From the NCBI GenBank assembly GCA_963575645.1, contig OY754469.1:46954753-47018752 (forward strand): DNA of 64,000 bases. The letters run 5' to 3'. Of this stretch, positions 43,488-54,632 are shown piece by piece. The notes beneath the pieces were generated by a model that was not told where the DNA came from, made no database searches, and worked only from the letters and a program-made list of their open reading frames with translations. The number at the start of each line of letters is the position of its first letter. Positions within the stretch are counted from its first letter, which is position 1. The stretch comes from Xanthostigma xanthostigma. Its lineage: Eukaryota > Arthropoda > Insecta > Raphidioptera > Raphidiidae. The translations under genes and the position numbers were made by a program.

Positions 43488-43737
43488 TTTTGACGTGATA
43501 ACGTCTTATAAATTGATGAAACACCGGCTGCACGCACGAAAAAGTGTCACGTTCCGCCTGAGCGTGCAAGCGAGAGCGCGGTATAAGCGATAGAGCGGCT
43601 CGATCGGCCCAAGCGTCGGCTTGTACGCATTTCTCTCTCTTCTCGCGTGACGTCAGAGAGTTCATCAATGTTTCTTTATGACGTTATCACGTAAAACTAT
43701 CGTCCGTAAACCGACTTTACAGACAACCAATTTTTTT
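43488..43737 (-). mobile_element. Element D, full copy with conserved frame
   Basis: Minus-strand copy closely matching 19906-20168. It keeps the open frame starting at 43668 (MMNSLTSREKREKCVQAD, then AWADRAALSLIPRSRL and HQFIRRYHVK). Differences from copy 1 are few, including loss of one 6-bp CAGGCT unit, which leaves the frame open. Confidence 0.8.
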
Positions 43738-45397
43738 ACATGCCAAAGGCGATTCATTTTATTTTTTGAGTTCGTAAAGCGGATTTGCACGTAACGCTCA
43801 TATTTTCAATTTTGATGCTACTTGCAATAAAAAGAAATAAATCCGTCTAAAAAACACGTAAGTCATTCTTATTATGTAAAAATAATTAAATGTTATTATT
43901 TTTCCATCTGAAAGTAGTTTTTACCTAATACCTTCTATGTACAATAATTGTCAACATTTTGCTGACAAAAACTTCTACGTCAATTTTTAAACGTTATCTA
44001 ATAAATTTATTCAAATTTTTATATTCGTTATTAACACTGTAATAGTGTTGTGCGTTAATTTAATCTAGCATCTTCCCCCTGAAAACGAATTGTTTTTGAC
44101 ATAGAAGCTTGCTGAATTGTTGCGAATCATGACATAGCAGGTTGCTATTCTTCACCATCGTTATTTTGCTAATATACGGTTTTAACATAAGCGTTAAGAT
44201 AATTTGCACTGATTTTTCACTCGGCACTTGGTAGTTCATCTTCAGGAGTACATACATATATTAGTATGTCTGTACTCCTGAAGATGGACAAATTGTCCGA
44301 CACGATCGTCGAGAGAGAAAATATTTTGTAGAATTTTCAAGTGTTTTATTATTTTTGTTATACAAGTTACGGATTTTGCAAAAGATATCACAATTTTAAG
44401 TGATATAAAAATTGTTTATTTCAATGAAGGAACTTTTGATATCTGATTCCAGCAGTGCCGCCAATAGTGTGAACTAGGTTTGTACGTTACATTATGTCTC
44501 GTTTGACATGCGTTTAAGTGTATTATTGGCACTTTAAAACACGAGTTCGGTTACCATATCAATTGTACAAAATTCGGACCTATGGTATACACGGCAGCAG
44601 GAAACATTGCGAAGTAATCATTATTATAACAGTGTATTAAAGTGTCTAGTAAATTTGTTTCTCAAACAATAGTTGGATTATATCCAAAATTGTAACTTTA
44701 TTTACTACCGTATGATACGTAAATTACTCTTTTTCAAAGAAATCGTTTAGTATTTCATTCAAAATAAAACAATTCTAATAATATCCTTTTCTGGTTAGCT
44801 ACATTTATTTTGAAAGTAGGTTGAAAGTTCTATCAAAAACTGAGTATAAGATACAGAATCTTAATAAATACGTTGTTCAAGTTTGACGAAAGTTTTGCTA
44901 CTTGAAATTTCTATCCAGTAGTCTATTTAATTAATTTCTTTTCGTTTACATTTGACATTTATATATATCTAGTTTCACGTGCTAAATATAGTGTAGTACC
45001 TATAAAATTCTCTTGTTTATTTGAAATACATTTTTATATTGCAGCCTACCATTTTATATTGCACTGGTTTTTATTCCAAGAACTAATTATATGTATCGGT
45101 CTAGGACTCTAGACCAAGGTAACCGTCGCAGTTTAAAAATTATTTCAGTATTATAACAACAATAATTCGAACGGAAAAAGTGCAAAATTAAACTTAAATT
45201 AGTTAAAGCGGATGCTGCTATACTTATAACCGACATTTTCAGTTACAAATCTAGGTTTTAAATAAACCGTTATTCTAAATATAATAATACAGTTAATTTT
45301 AATTACAATTTAATAAAAATTTGCATTATGGCACCTGAAATAAAAAAACCAAATTCAAAACCAAACATTTTTATAACAAAACATGACATTAGTAATA
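43738..45397. other. A+T-rich stretch with one hairpin
   Basis: A perfect 16-bp hairpin (CATCTTCAGGAGTACA, 44237-44252, against 44271-44286) around an 18-nt loop. No gene recognised in the remainder. Confidence 0.35.
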
Positions 45398-46348
45398 TAG
45401 TCCAGGAGGCAGTGAATTTTTTTTGTACTTATTTTCCCAGTTGGTGAATATAAAATAGTTTGTTCGGATGGTGACACAAAACGACAATTTGTGAGTCGGG
45501 CTATAAAATTTTCCGATGGGATAAAAAAAAAGACAAGTCCACTTATTTTCCCAGTCATAAATATTTGACATTAATTAAAGTGAATCATTTTATTAATGGG
45601 AATAACAGTCTGGCTCATCCCAAGTGGAGGAAAGTCAGTCTGGCTGAAAATTTGGGGAAGCAAAAATTTGACCGATTTTTAAAATCCGTAACCCTTATTT
45701 TCCCATGTTTGAAATTTAACATGATACTATCATACTATAATCAAAAGAAAGTCTGGCTGATATACGAAATTGGCAAATGAGTCTGGCGGCATCTTGAAAA
45801 TCGTAAAAGTTACAAAATTTCTGCTGTTATTTTCCCGGATTTGAAAATTTGTCGCATGTTAAATAATACTATAATTTCATAGAAAATACACGTCTGGCTG
45901 TCATTTACAGTCACGAAAACACCGCCAGACTCACAAGTCTGTATAATTGAACATGCCGAATTTAGCGCGTCTGACGAGCGTTGGACGAGTCTGGCAAGGC
46001 TTTCGGGGTGTTCCATATTAGTTAGACTATATTTGCAGCTGTAATTATAATATAAACTATCATCTGACAAATTTTTAGGACTGCGAAAATAAGGGCAATG
46101 GTTTTGATTATTTTTTTCCAATTTTTTACCTGCCAGACATATTACCCAAACTCACAGATTAGCCAGACTATTTTTTTTCTTAACTTCACTACCTATATCT
46201 CCTACAATAGAACTATTTTTATCACTGGAAAAAAGTGCAGCATATTTGTATTGTCTAACGCATTTTCCGCGTCAACCCATCGGAAAATATATATATTTTG
46301 CTTAGAATAACAAACCGAATAATTCTATCTTCACTGCCTCCTGGACTA
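45398..46348. mobile_element. TIR element with 30-bp-phased GTCTGGC boxes
   Basis: Perfect terminal repeats TAGTCCAGGAGGCAGTGAA (45398-45416) and inverse (46330-46348); the outer TA may be the target duplication. GTCTGGC on plus at 45608, 45638, 45751, 45781, 45892, 45989 and as GCCAGAC at 45923, 46132, 46162. Pairs are exactly 30 bp apart (three pairs; one pair 31 and inverted) and successive pairs are 141-143 bp apart. TTATTTTCCC recurs at 45429, 45543, 45695 and 45827. No transposase. Frames at 45355-46310 are incidental. Confidence 0.8.
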
Positions 46349-46725
46349 ATCTGTTGATTTAAAAAAATTAAATTACGAATTATTAATTAAGAGCTGCTCA
46401 AGGAATTTACATAGGTACATGAAAATTCCAAATCCTATTAGAATCGTATAATATACAAATTGTGAACTTTCAAGTTTGTTTCGATATAATCCACTATTTA
46501 TTATACGTGTTACTTTATTACTCCCCAGGTGACTATACTTAATTACATTATTTGTTTTACATCTTTCATACAATAAAACAATTAATTACCTTACGACAAC
46601 GTGATAAATTATACATAATACTTCATTTATTTATTACGCAACAAGCTTTTCGTAATACGTCCGTAAAATCAGAATTCCTATGATTTATTTTAAACTAGCA
46701 GTTTTTTACAAACTAGATGACAACT

Positions 46726-47315
46726 TAAGGTAGTTTAGGAGCCGCAATCCCAAGTCAAATAAATGACTTTTTTTTCTTTTTTTCCTCAAATAATTACCCA
46801 AATCATGCTATAATAATTAATAGAAATTCACATACAAATTTATTTGATTTAATTTAATGCGAATTATAATTATTAAATAATTATAGTAATGTAATTATTA
46901 AAATATTAATTGATTAATACTCAGCTGTCACTAGTCACTGCCACTACAACAACAGAGATAAACAACAGAGATAGATGCCACATGTCAGTATTAAAAAAAA
47001 ATAATAAAATCAAAAGTACGTGGTAAATTATTCTGAAATTTTTGCAATGTGTATTTCAGACATCGTTCTATCCATTAAAAAGTTTTTTTTGGTGGGGTCA
47101 AGTTTGTCAATTTTTTACAAACCCTCAATTTCCGGAGTTATTGGACACTCATAACGGCTCGTGTATTTTTGCATAACTTTAATTAATTATATCTCTTAAA
47201 CGGTGTGTTAAATAAATCTGATTCTTTTTCTGTAGGTGTCTTTAATTATAATCTTTTGAATAAATGTAAAAATGTAGAGTCAAGTTTAAGTCATTTGGCT
47301 ACCAAACTACCTTAT
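46726..47315. mobile_element. Possible TIR element
   Basis: TAAGGTAGTTTAGGAGCC at 46726-46743 and its diverged inverse at 47298-47315, followed inward by AAGTCAAATAAATGAC-like sequence on both sides. About 590 bp, non-coding. Divergence makes the ends uncertain. Confidence 0.45.
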
Positions 47316-48049
47316 AAGGGTTTAAGAAAATCGTCATTATACATTCCTATTTAATATAACTGCGTTAATGAAAGTTTAAAAACCCATATTTTTACAATAA
47401 TTTGTACAAGGTAAACAGGAAGTTCAATTATTTGAAATTTCATTATGTATTTTAAAATACATTGTCTGAAAACGAGGGAATAAAGGGATTGTTTACAGTA
47501 AATAAAAATGTAACAAACAAAAATAAATACATTTTGAAACGGCATTAATTGTTAGGAGGATTTAAAAATTGAATGACAACCTGACAGTAATTTTTATTAA
47601 TAAAATAGGACTCGTCTAAAACTCACCAATCAATGCAAGTGAAAATATCCACGTTCCATAAAGTATACGTGGCACGAGATTGGTCGAGAAATAGCTATAC
47701 TATAATTGTTGTAAAATTGAATTTGTTATTTCACTCTGTAAGTCACCGTCACTTATGTTTTAATTAATCACAAATTAATTATATGTAAAAAAACACAGAG
47801 TACTTCAAGTTTATAATCTGTTTGTTTACATGGAACACACGAAAGACGTCAAGTCACAAACGCGTTGGGAGAAGCGCGATTTGGAGGAATTGACACTTCC
47901 GTTTTAAAATCACTGTTTACAATCAATATTGGTGACGTGGGAAAATGGGCGTGATCATTAGAATCATAGCATGTATTCGATCGAGACAATGCCTTAGCGG
48001 TAATGTTTGTTTGGGATAAAATATACATGCAGATATTATTTAAGAGAAA
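47316..48049. other. Unassigned stretch
   Basis: The minus frames at 47351-47545 and 47849-48160 have no domain. From about 47840 onward G+C rises toward the island at 48050. Confidence 0.3.
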
Positions 48050-48340
48050 TAGAAAGATCAGTGTAACACTCGGTCCACCTTTGGCGACGTCCGGCTGTAC
48101 ACTGGCGGAGACGAGCGACGGAAGCCGAATGCATCCATGCCAGGTATAAAGCGCGATCATCTACTACAATGCGCCGCGCTGACTCTAACTCTTCGATCCG
48201 ACGCCGCCGCGATGCGCGTCAACAACATGGACGTCTCTCCGTTGTAGCGCCGCCGTTGTGCCGAATCGCGTCGACGGACCGTTGCCTGTCGCATAAGAAT
48301 ATAGTTGTACCTTAAGCGACGCGACGCGATATAGCAAAAA
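48050..48340 (+). promoter_or_regulatory. CpG-rich island with TATA box, possible promoter
   Basis: Strong local rise in G+C and CpG (GACGCCGCCGCGATGCGCG, GTAGCGCCGCCGTTGTGCCG). TATAAA lies at 48145-48150. An ATG at 48169 opens a 48-codon basic frame (MRRADSNSSIRRRRDARQQH at its start) to TAA at about 48315. Neither the frame nor its continuation is recognised. SINE copies start right after it, so it could also be an older repeat head. Confidence 0.3.
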
Positions 48341-48356
48341 TCTTAGACTGAAGTAA

Positions 48357-49174
48357 CTAATTTATTAAAAGAGCGAGCGTAGTGGTGAGAGCATTCGCGG
48401 GAAATTCCGGGTTCGAATCCCGGCGGAGGCAGATGTGCCTAGGAGTTTTTTCTATTGCCTCTCGCCGAGAAACGGTAATTCCTGTACCGGCCATCTTCTT
48501 GGGGTTTTCTGTGGTTTCCCTCAATAATTTCAGATGGTTCTAATTTATTAAAAAAGCGAATGGTGTAGCGCAGTGGTGAGAGCACTAGACTCGCATTCGG
48601 GGGAAATACCGGGTTCAAATCTCGGCGGAAACAGATGTGACTGGGAGTTTTTTCTATTGCCTTTCGCCGAGAAATGGTAATTCCTGTACCGGCCATCTTC
48701 TTGAGGTTTTGTATGGTTTCTCTCAATAATTCCAGATAAATATCGAGATGGTTCTAATTTATTAAAAAAGCGAGCGATGCAGCGTAGTGGTGAGAGCACT
48801 AGACTCGCATTCGGGGTAGATACCGGGTTCGTATCCCGGCGGAGGCAGATGTGACTGGGAGTTTTTTCTATTGCCTCTCGCCGAGAAATGGTAATTCCTG
48901 TTCCGGCTATCTTCTTGAGGTTTTGTATGGTTTCTCTCAATAATTCCAGATAAATATCGAGATGGTTCCTTATTCAAGGCCATGGCCGATTACTTGTCAA
49001 ACTACTATGCTTAAAATTTGACTACCTTATCTTATTTTCCTAAAATTCCTTCATTCGCCCTGCTATTAATTAATCGAAGTTAAAAAATATAGAAAATAAC
49101 GGGAAGTGTGATAGATGGAAAATAGTAATGGCGTATGTTATGACATAAAGTTGATAAACGGACGTTAAACGCAT
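48357..49174 (+). mobile_element. SINE family S1, head-to-tail trimer
   Basis: Three S1 heads in a row start at about 48371, 48555 and 48769, each with AGTGGTGAGAGCA, a B box (GGGTTCGAATCCC, GGGTTCAAATCTC, GGGTTCGTATCCC) and the CCATCTTCTTG block. The junctions are the same string (GGTTCTAATTTATTAAAA, then AGCGA). Only the third unit has the full body and the ATT tail (CGTTAAACGCATTATTATTA). TTATTAAAAGAGCGA also precedes unit 1, so the string may be the original target. Minus-strand frames at 48439-48983 are shadows of the repeat. Confidence 0.85.
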
Positions 49175-49789
49175 TATTATTATATTTATGATTTTTTTTT
49201 AAACCGCATAAAAATGACGAGCTAAAAAAATCTGCTACTCTAGCTGTTATTTGATATTAAGAGGAAGATCCGCGTTCATCAGATGGTGGAACGTGGAGTT
49301 TAAAACCACAACCAGCGAAAACTTAAACTCAGCGGTAAACACTTGTCTCACCCCATCGGTGTAAAGAAGAAAGAGAATCTCCAATATAAGATATTATATT
49401 GCAGATGTTTGTTCACTTCATTAGAATGATATAATAATATATAGCCCCAAAGTTTACAGACTCTTGGAATGCAAATTATGCTTTCCGACGAACCACAGAT
49501 TATAATATACAGAATACACACATTTTTACGATACCAAAAAACTTTCAAGTTATTAAAAACTTGAACTGCGTTAAGTAGTATCGATCTCGTTCTCGTGCTC
49601 GTGTCTCGTGGTTTTGCTCGTCTCGTCTTAGTCTTGCGTCGCTTTTAACGCTACATTACGAACCAAAAAGTGCAGTGTTAAGACACAGCACTAATAATAC
49701 TATTTATTCAACACGCGTGAGTAATATATAATTTCGGGGCTCTGCTAAATTCGAGGGAAATAATAAATTACTTCATTTTGATGCGTGGA
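49175..49789. other. Unassigned stretch
   Basis: 49583-49645 has repeated CTCGT (CTCGTTCTCGTGCTCGTG). Nothing else recognised. Confidence 0.3.
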
Positions 49790-50035
49790 ATGCTAATAAT
49801 GAGCCGTACTGTACGATAATAAATTTTCTGGACCAATAGGAACGCAGTAGCGAGCGGAAGCGTACAATAATGAATAATAACTGCATAGTTTCTGGACCAA
49901 TAGGAACGCGGTAGCGATTTGTATATATGAAAACAGCATCGCAATTCAGTGAAAGTCAGGACCATCTTGTGTGCATCGAGGGCGGTGGGTACGTCAATCA
50001 ATGAAGTGATTTATTATTTTTCCCTCTTTTATCAG
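49790..50035 (+). promoter_or_regulatory. Duplicated CCAAT segment with TATA/initiator, possible promoter
   Basis: TTTCTGGACCAATAGGAACG then C[A/G]GTAGCGA occurs twice (about 49827 and 49888), giving two CCAAT boxes 61 bp apart. TATATATG at 49922 is followed 26 bp on by an initiator-like TCAGT (49946-49950). Downstream is a strong acceptor-like TTTTTCCCTCTTTTATCAG ending at 50035. No coding sequence follows; a 5' non-coding exon is conceivable. Confidence 0.25.
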
Positions 50036-50071
50036 GGCCCCGATTACATATTACTCGTGCTAGTTGAATAA

Positions 50072-50198
50072 AGTATTATGTGCGACCATTGATCGAAGGA
50101 GAATATTCCACTCGCGTGTTACCGCACTCGCTAAGCTCGTGCGGCAAATTTCACGATCATGGAATCTTCTCCTTCTCTCACTAGTCGCACAATATACT
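50072..50198. mobile_element. Small fold-back MITE
   Basis: AGTATTATGTGCGACC against AGTCGCACAATATACT at the ends, GAAGGAGAATATTCCA and inverse further in, and a perfect inner CCGCAC/GTGCGG. 127 bp. Confidence 0.65.
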
Positions 50199-50872
50199 AT
50201 TATTGGTTAGATTACGATAACTCGATGTGCAAAATAGTTAAAGAGACGGTGACAGAAACAGTCAAGGAGCACTTGGTGGCAGAAATGCTCTCTTTCGTGT
50301 AGTCTGAGTCCCCCTCTTCAAATACGTTTAGTAGAGTAGAAGTCTAGCGCGTTGCGATGCGACGCTGGGGCACTTTAAAAAAATGGCATAATTCAAAATT
50401 CCTCCACTAAATAGCAGAAAATTTTAAATCGGTAAGCTCAACACTTTTGAAAGTCCGTTATGTTGACTGTGGAAAATGTTCTTTTTGGTGTTTTTAGTCA
50501 AATTATAAAAATACTAACAATAGTCCATGTAAACAGAATGTTATAATTAGTCTGGCTCTGCTGACAGTAAACAACGGAAAATTAAAATTCCACTAGAATA
50601 TAATAGACAGTGACGCTGATGTTTACATTTCCGAATTTATAGTAGGTACCTATTTTCAATTCTAAATTTTTTCAATATATACTTACTATTCGAAAGAGAA
50701 TTTCTGTTAATTTTAATTGCGTTCTAATAAATAATAGTATTTTATATATCAAGAACAAAATTATGTACGTGCAATATGCTTTATAATTTATATTAGGTAC
50801 CTATATGTTTTTGAGATGAACAGTATTTTAATTAATTTATTAAAAATATAATTCATTCGTGTTCAATTAAAT
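50199..50872. other. Unassigned stretch
   Basis: Nothing recognised. Confidence 0.3.
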
Positions 50873-51644
50873 AATTCCAGCCAATTGGGCGACGGAACCA
50901 TTCCAACTCCAAAAATGTTGACATTTGATATTGTATTATAATGAAGAAACTTCTGATAATGCGTGAGGTGACGCGGGTAATGCCTAGTATTCAATACGAT
51001 ATTTTCTATTCGTTGCCATGGTTACCTACATAATATGTTCCACATCATGTAAAAATTAATCAAAGCATGTTTAACTAGTTTATTTCTGACAAATCTACAG
51101 AACAAAATAACAGCTGATTATTTTTTATTTTCAAAATATTTCCGAATCTATAAAGTTTAGAAAAAAAAATTAACGAATCTTCCTTGAAAAAACAAATAGA
51201 TTAATAATCCATCGTGAAAAGAATACAATTATTATATAAAAACACCGTTGTAGCATATATATCTTCTGCGCATGCGCCGATTTTCCCCAAAAACAATAGG
51301 GCTCTTCATATTTGCATATCAAACATCCTCCCAAAATCTGGTTTCAATCCGCTCATCCGTTTTCACCTGTATCGTGCTCACAGACTAACAGACGCACACA
51401 GTTTTTCCAAAAATATGTTTTTTGGATTCGGGGGACCTCAAAACGAAATTATATGGTAAAATTTTGAAAAGCGATTTTTTACCTAAACTAGTACCATTCC
51501 CCACTTGTGGGTTGAAATGGCAAAACAGCTCTGCAAACAGTTCGTAGCCAAAAAATAGCAATAAACATTACTTAAAAATTCATACTTATAATGCTCTTAC
51601 CGCAATTTAAAGATTGACTCGATCGAAGCCGGGTTCGCAGCTAG
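50873..51644 (+). mobile_element. Repeat family F, copy 2, with Helitron-like end
   Basis: 50873-51520 matches 54862-55500 in the same orientation (AGCCAATTGGGCGACGG, TCGTTGCCATGGTTACCTA, TTAATCAAAGCATG, AACAATAGGGCTC). It ends at 51644 with CGAAGCCGGGTTCG (hairpin), CAG, CTAG and T, so a Helitron origin is possible. Non-coding; the frame at 51214-51459 is incidental. Confidence 0.65.
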
Positions 51645-52423
51645 TAGAAAATAAGTTATTAAGGTTGCACTATATCATGAGAGCATGCCACAAACAGATT
51701 GGATCGAGCGATATTATTAATAATGTCACTAAACTTTAAAGTTAATAAACCTATCATAAACAGAGATTATTTGCATGTAAATGTCGATAAGTGCCAGGAA
51801 TAGAAAATTTGCGTTTAAGGTTATTTATTGTGTTTTACGCGTTGTAAATTTTCAAGACCATAATATTATGATTTCGAAAACTAATTAATATTATTAAATA
51901 GAGATTACAGTTTTCAGTCTCGATTATTACTAGCTGATACCCGCCCGCTTCGCTATAGGCGTAACAAACTCTCTAAACATGAAGCAGAGATTTTTCACTA
52001 ATTACAAGTGCATATGCACTATTTATCAATGCTAGAATCGTAGAATTAGTATTCAGAATTAATACTCATAATATGAACTAGTGAATATAAAAATTCACTA
52101 ATTATATAAGTAACCATTAAATGTCATCTGATATCAACAATTTTTTGAAAAAATTTTTATTCATTCGTTACTTTCACTAGTATAATGGACTTTTATATTT
52201 TTACAAGTCGATTAAAAATTAAATACAAAATAAAGAATTAGAGAATTAGCCTAAAAAAAAACATAACCTTAATTCTTTGTTAGTTATGATCCTATATGTC
52301 ATTGACTATAATTTAAAATCGGTAAAAAAACAATAGTATACAAGCAATGCTTTACTCTGAATCTTATTAACTTACCTGATAAATTATATTACTTGTTTGC
52401 TTATCGGTTTACAAGGAACTTGC
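51645..52423. other. Unassigned stretch with repeat end
   Basis: 51929-51966 (ACTAGCTGATACCCGCCCGC) is a very common insect repeat terminus. TTCACTAA and ACTAGTGAA motifs at about 52005-52180 prefigure the tandem repeat at 52424. Nothing else recognised. Confidence 0.35.
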
Positions 52424-52745
52424 TATAAAGAACGATCTACTGTATATAGGCGCCACAAGAGACACGTATAAAATCAGGGGTTCACTATTCTGACCGTGAA
52501 TTTTACTTGAATTCACTATTCCAGAAGTGAATAAGAAGTCACATTTCAAATTGTGAAATTTTCACTATTTCAGTTTTAGGACCTTCTATATAGAACGATC
52601 TACTGTATGAAGGCGCCACAAGAGACACGTATAAAATCAGGGGTTCACTATTCTGACAGTGAATTTTACTTGAATTCACTATTCCAGAAGTGAATAAGAA
52701 GTCACTATTTCTAATAGTGACATTTTCACTATTTCAGTTTTAGAG
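52424..52745. repeat. Tandem duplication, 163-bp unit, with TTCACTATT boxes
   Basis: AACGATCTACTGTAT at 52431 recurs at 52594. Each unit holds AGGCGCCACAAGAGACACG and several TTCACTATT boxes, some paired with inverted GTGAA or ATAGTGAC. The two units are nearly identical except near the end. Confidence 0.85.
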
Positions 52746-52794
52746 AGCAGGATTTGGCACTGAACTGAAATGACTTTTGTTGTTGTTAAAATTA

Positions 52795-53049
52795 TAGTAC
52801 GCGCCAGGAATTTAAAAGGCTCGGAAGTTAGATGCGAATGCAGGCTTGCGCTTGTACAGTCTATTGAAAAACTATAAACTCGCAATTCATAGTAAAACTA
52901 ATATAGCAATAACAACTTGACAGTAGCGTAATCGACTGTACTTTAAAGCAGGAGGTGGTGGGTGGTGGGAGTATCAACGGCTCTAAAATGTGCCTTTGCG
53001 ACGCTGTTTGTGACTAGCTTCCGAATCTTTATATCCGTGGCGCGTACTA
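52795..53049. mobile_element. MITE family E, copy 2
   Basis: Ends TAGTACGCGCCA and TGGCGCGTACTA, flanked by TA. The body is the diverged reverse complement of copy 1 (24156-24453), including AATGTGCCTTTGCGACGC and TACTTTAAAGCAGG. Confidence 0.8.
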
Positions 53050-53160
53050 TACTCGTGTGTTTGATTTGACAAAGAAATTTTACTGAAATTTAAATGTATC
53101 CGCATGATTGAATTTTTTGAGAGCGTAAGTTAAAATCGCGCTATACAGGCATAAATGTTA

Positions 53161-53472
53161 TTACAAGTTTGGAAAATTTGTTAAAATACAGAATTTGAGA
53201 AAAACTTTAATAAACCGATCCGGTAAATATTTAAACACATTCACAAAATATTCGACTGAATGATTCTTTTGTTCATTACCGTAAAATGTATCCCGAAAAG
53301 CTAGAAAGTAATGCGTAATCAAGTCAACATACAAAACCATCTCAAGCATTTCATCATCTGACAGAATCGTGGAACAAATTAATTGGTTTAGAGTGTTCAT
53401 TAACGGACGGAAGTTTATTACAAGTTTTACTGCTTCATAAGCTTTGTGTATTCTTTGATAGACCTGTCCAAC
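53161..53472 (-). CDS. Candidate coding segment, unknown protein
   Basis: Open minus-strand frame of about 104 codons ending at TAA-type stop near 53161; in-frame ATG at 53398-53400 gives 79 residues (MNTLNQLICSTILSDDEM at the start, then FLAFRDTFYGNEQKNHS and DRFIKVFLKFC). A possible acceptor (AAGTTGGACAG) lies just upstream at about 53475. Composition is protein-like, mixing hydrophobic and charged residues, but no domain is recognised and chance frames of this length are expected here. Confidence 0.2.
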   Translation of the reverse strand, partial: VGQVYQRIHKAYEAVKLVINFRPLMNTLNQLICSTILSDDEMLEMVLYVDLITHYFLAFRDTFYGNEQKNHSVEYFVNVFKYLPDRFIKVFLKFCILTNFPNL

Positions 53473-53559
53473 TTATGTGCATCGTGTTCCATTTTGACCG
53501 ACTTCAAAAAAGTAGGAGCTTCTCTATTCGACTGTATTTTTTTTAAACTTTTTATGTAT

Positions 53560-54160
53560 GTCTGTCTGTCGATATCTTCGCCTCTGCGAACCGATTTCGA
53601 TATGATTCTTTTTTACACGCTTTATATTAACTTCACTTGTAAGTTTGTATGTATGTATGTTTGTTTGTAGCCTTCATTTGGACTACAGCAAGTGGTTTAT
53701 TACTGTAGTATAATATTCCAGCACTGTAACTACAGTGGTTAGCCGTGCGGACTAAGGCACGGGTCTTCGCTGACGTCAACTCTCGGAATCACGGGTCGTA
53801 GGTTCTAATCCCGCCCACGCCGAAAAAAAAATTGTTTTTTTTCGGCAAATTTTTGACAATAAATCGAACTAAAAAGTGGCAAATAAATATAGTTTAAAAA
53901 AAAAAACTAAAAACACGCTTTATATCGAAATAAAAAGTAAAAAATATTTTTTTTTAAATAAGCTTAAAACAATAATGAATAAAAAATACAAGTATTATTG
54001 TAAAAAAAGCGTGGGCCGCTCGATGTACGAAAATGTTGTTTTTTCACAAGAATACTTGTACTTTTTATTCATTATTGTTTTAAGCTTATTTTAAAAAAAT
54101 TACTTTTTACTTTTTAGTTCGATATAAAGCGTGTTTTTTAGTTTTTTTTTTAAACTATAT
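53560..54160 (+). mobile_element. tRNA-like head plus long palindrome, copy 2
   Basis: ACACGCTTTATATTAAC at 53615; then a tRNA-like segment 53735-53822 (GTGGTTAGCCGTGCGG as A-box region, GGTTCTAATCCCG as B box, long middle as in class II Ser/Leu tRNAs); then the palindrome 53888-54160 with TATATCGAAATAAAAAGT blocks and an asymmetric loop. Same layout as copy 1 (24530-25085). Ser/Leu ancestry is inferred from the long variable region. Confidence 0.7.
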
Positions 54161-54170
54161 TTATTTATTG

Positions 54171-54541
54171 GAGTCTGTCTCAGAGGTCCCATATAAAGTT
54201 TAGCAAAACCGGCTTAGAAAATCAAAGAAATATTGCAAAAGTATGTAGTTGTCGGCGTGAACGTTGCTCTTCTGTTTCATTTCAGTAATTCGATTGGTCA
54301 ATGGATGTATCGCTAATGGCTTAATCTTAATGTAGCGTAGGTATATATCCCAAAATGGAGTATTTGTTATTTGTGCTAATTGGCAATTTTGCTTAAAAAA
54401 ATCTATGCATGAACAGTATAATCGAATGCAACGTGTTTAATTATATTACGACAGCCAACTTTCTGCAAAATGTTGTAATTAAAATGAGCAGATTGTAAAT
54501 TATTTTCAAAAATAACCATTAATTAATGTCAGACAGACTCC
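54171..54541. mobile_element. Possible small TIR element
   Basis: GGAGTCTGTCT at 54171 and AGACAGACTCC at about 54531. 54215-54265 resembles the reverse complement of 13920-13985. Starts directly after the palindrome copy. Confidence 0.45.
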
Positions 54542-54632
54542 CTCGTATAATACATATGCGGCAAATAATGAGAATTATTCATTTCTTAGCGAATAAGTAT
54601 AACAAATACCTCAGTCATATTCTTAATGACAA

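Noticed and set aside
45355-46310. Several 60-103-residue frames
   Set aside because: Inside the GTCTGGC-box transposon, no transposase similarity.
47849-48160. 103-residue minus-strand frame
   Set aside because: No domain; runs through the GC-rich island where stops are rarer by composition.
48439-48983. Overlapping minus-strand frames of 73-130 residues with repeated peptide blocks
   Set aside because: They are translations of the tandem SINE heads; the repetition follows the SINE units.
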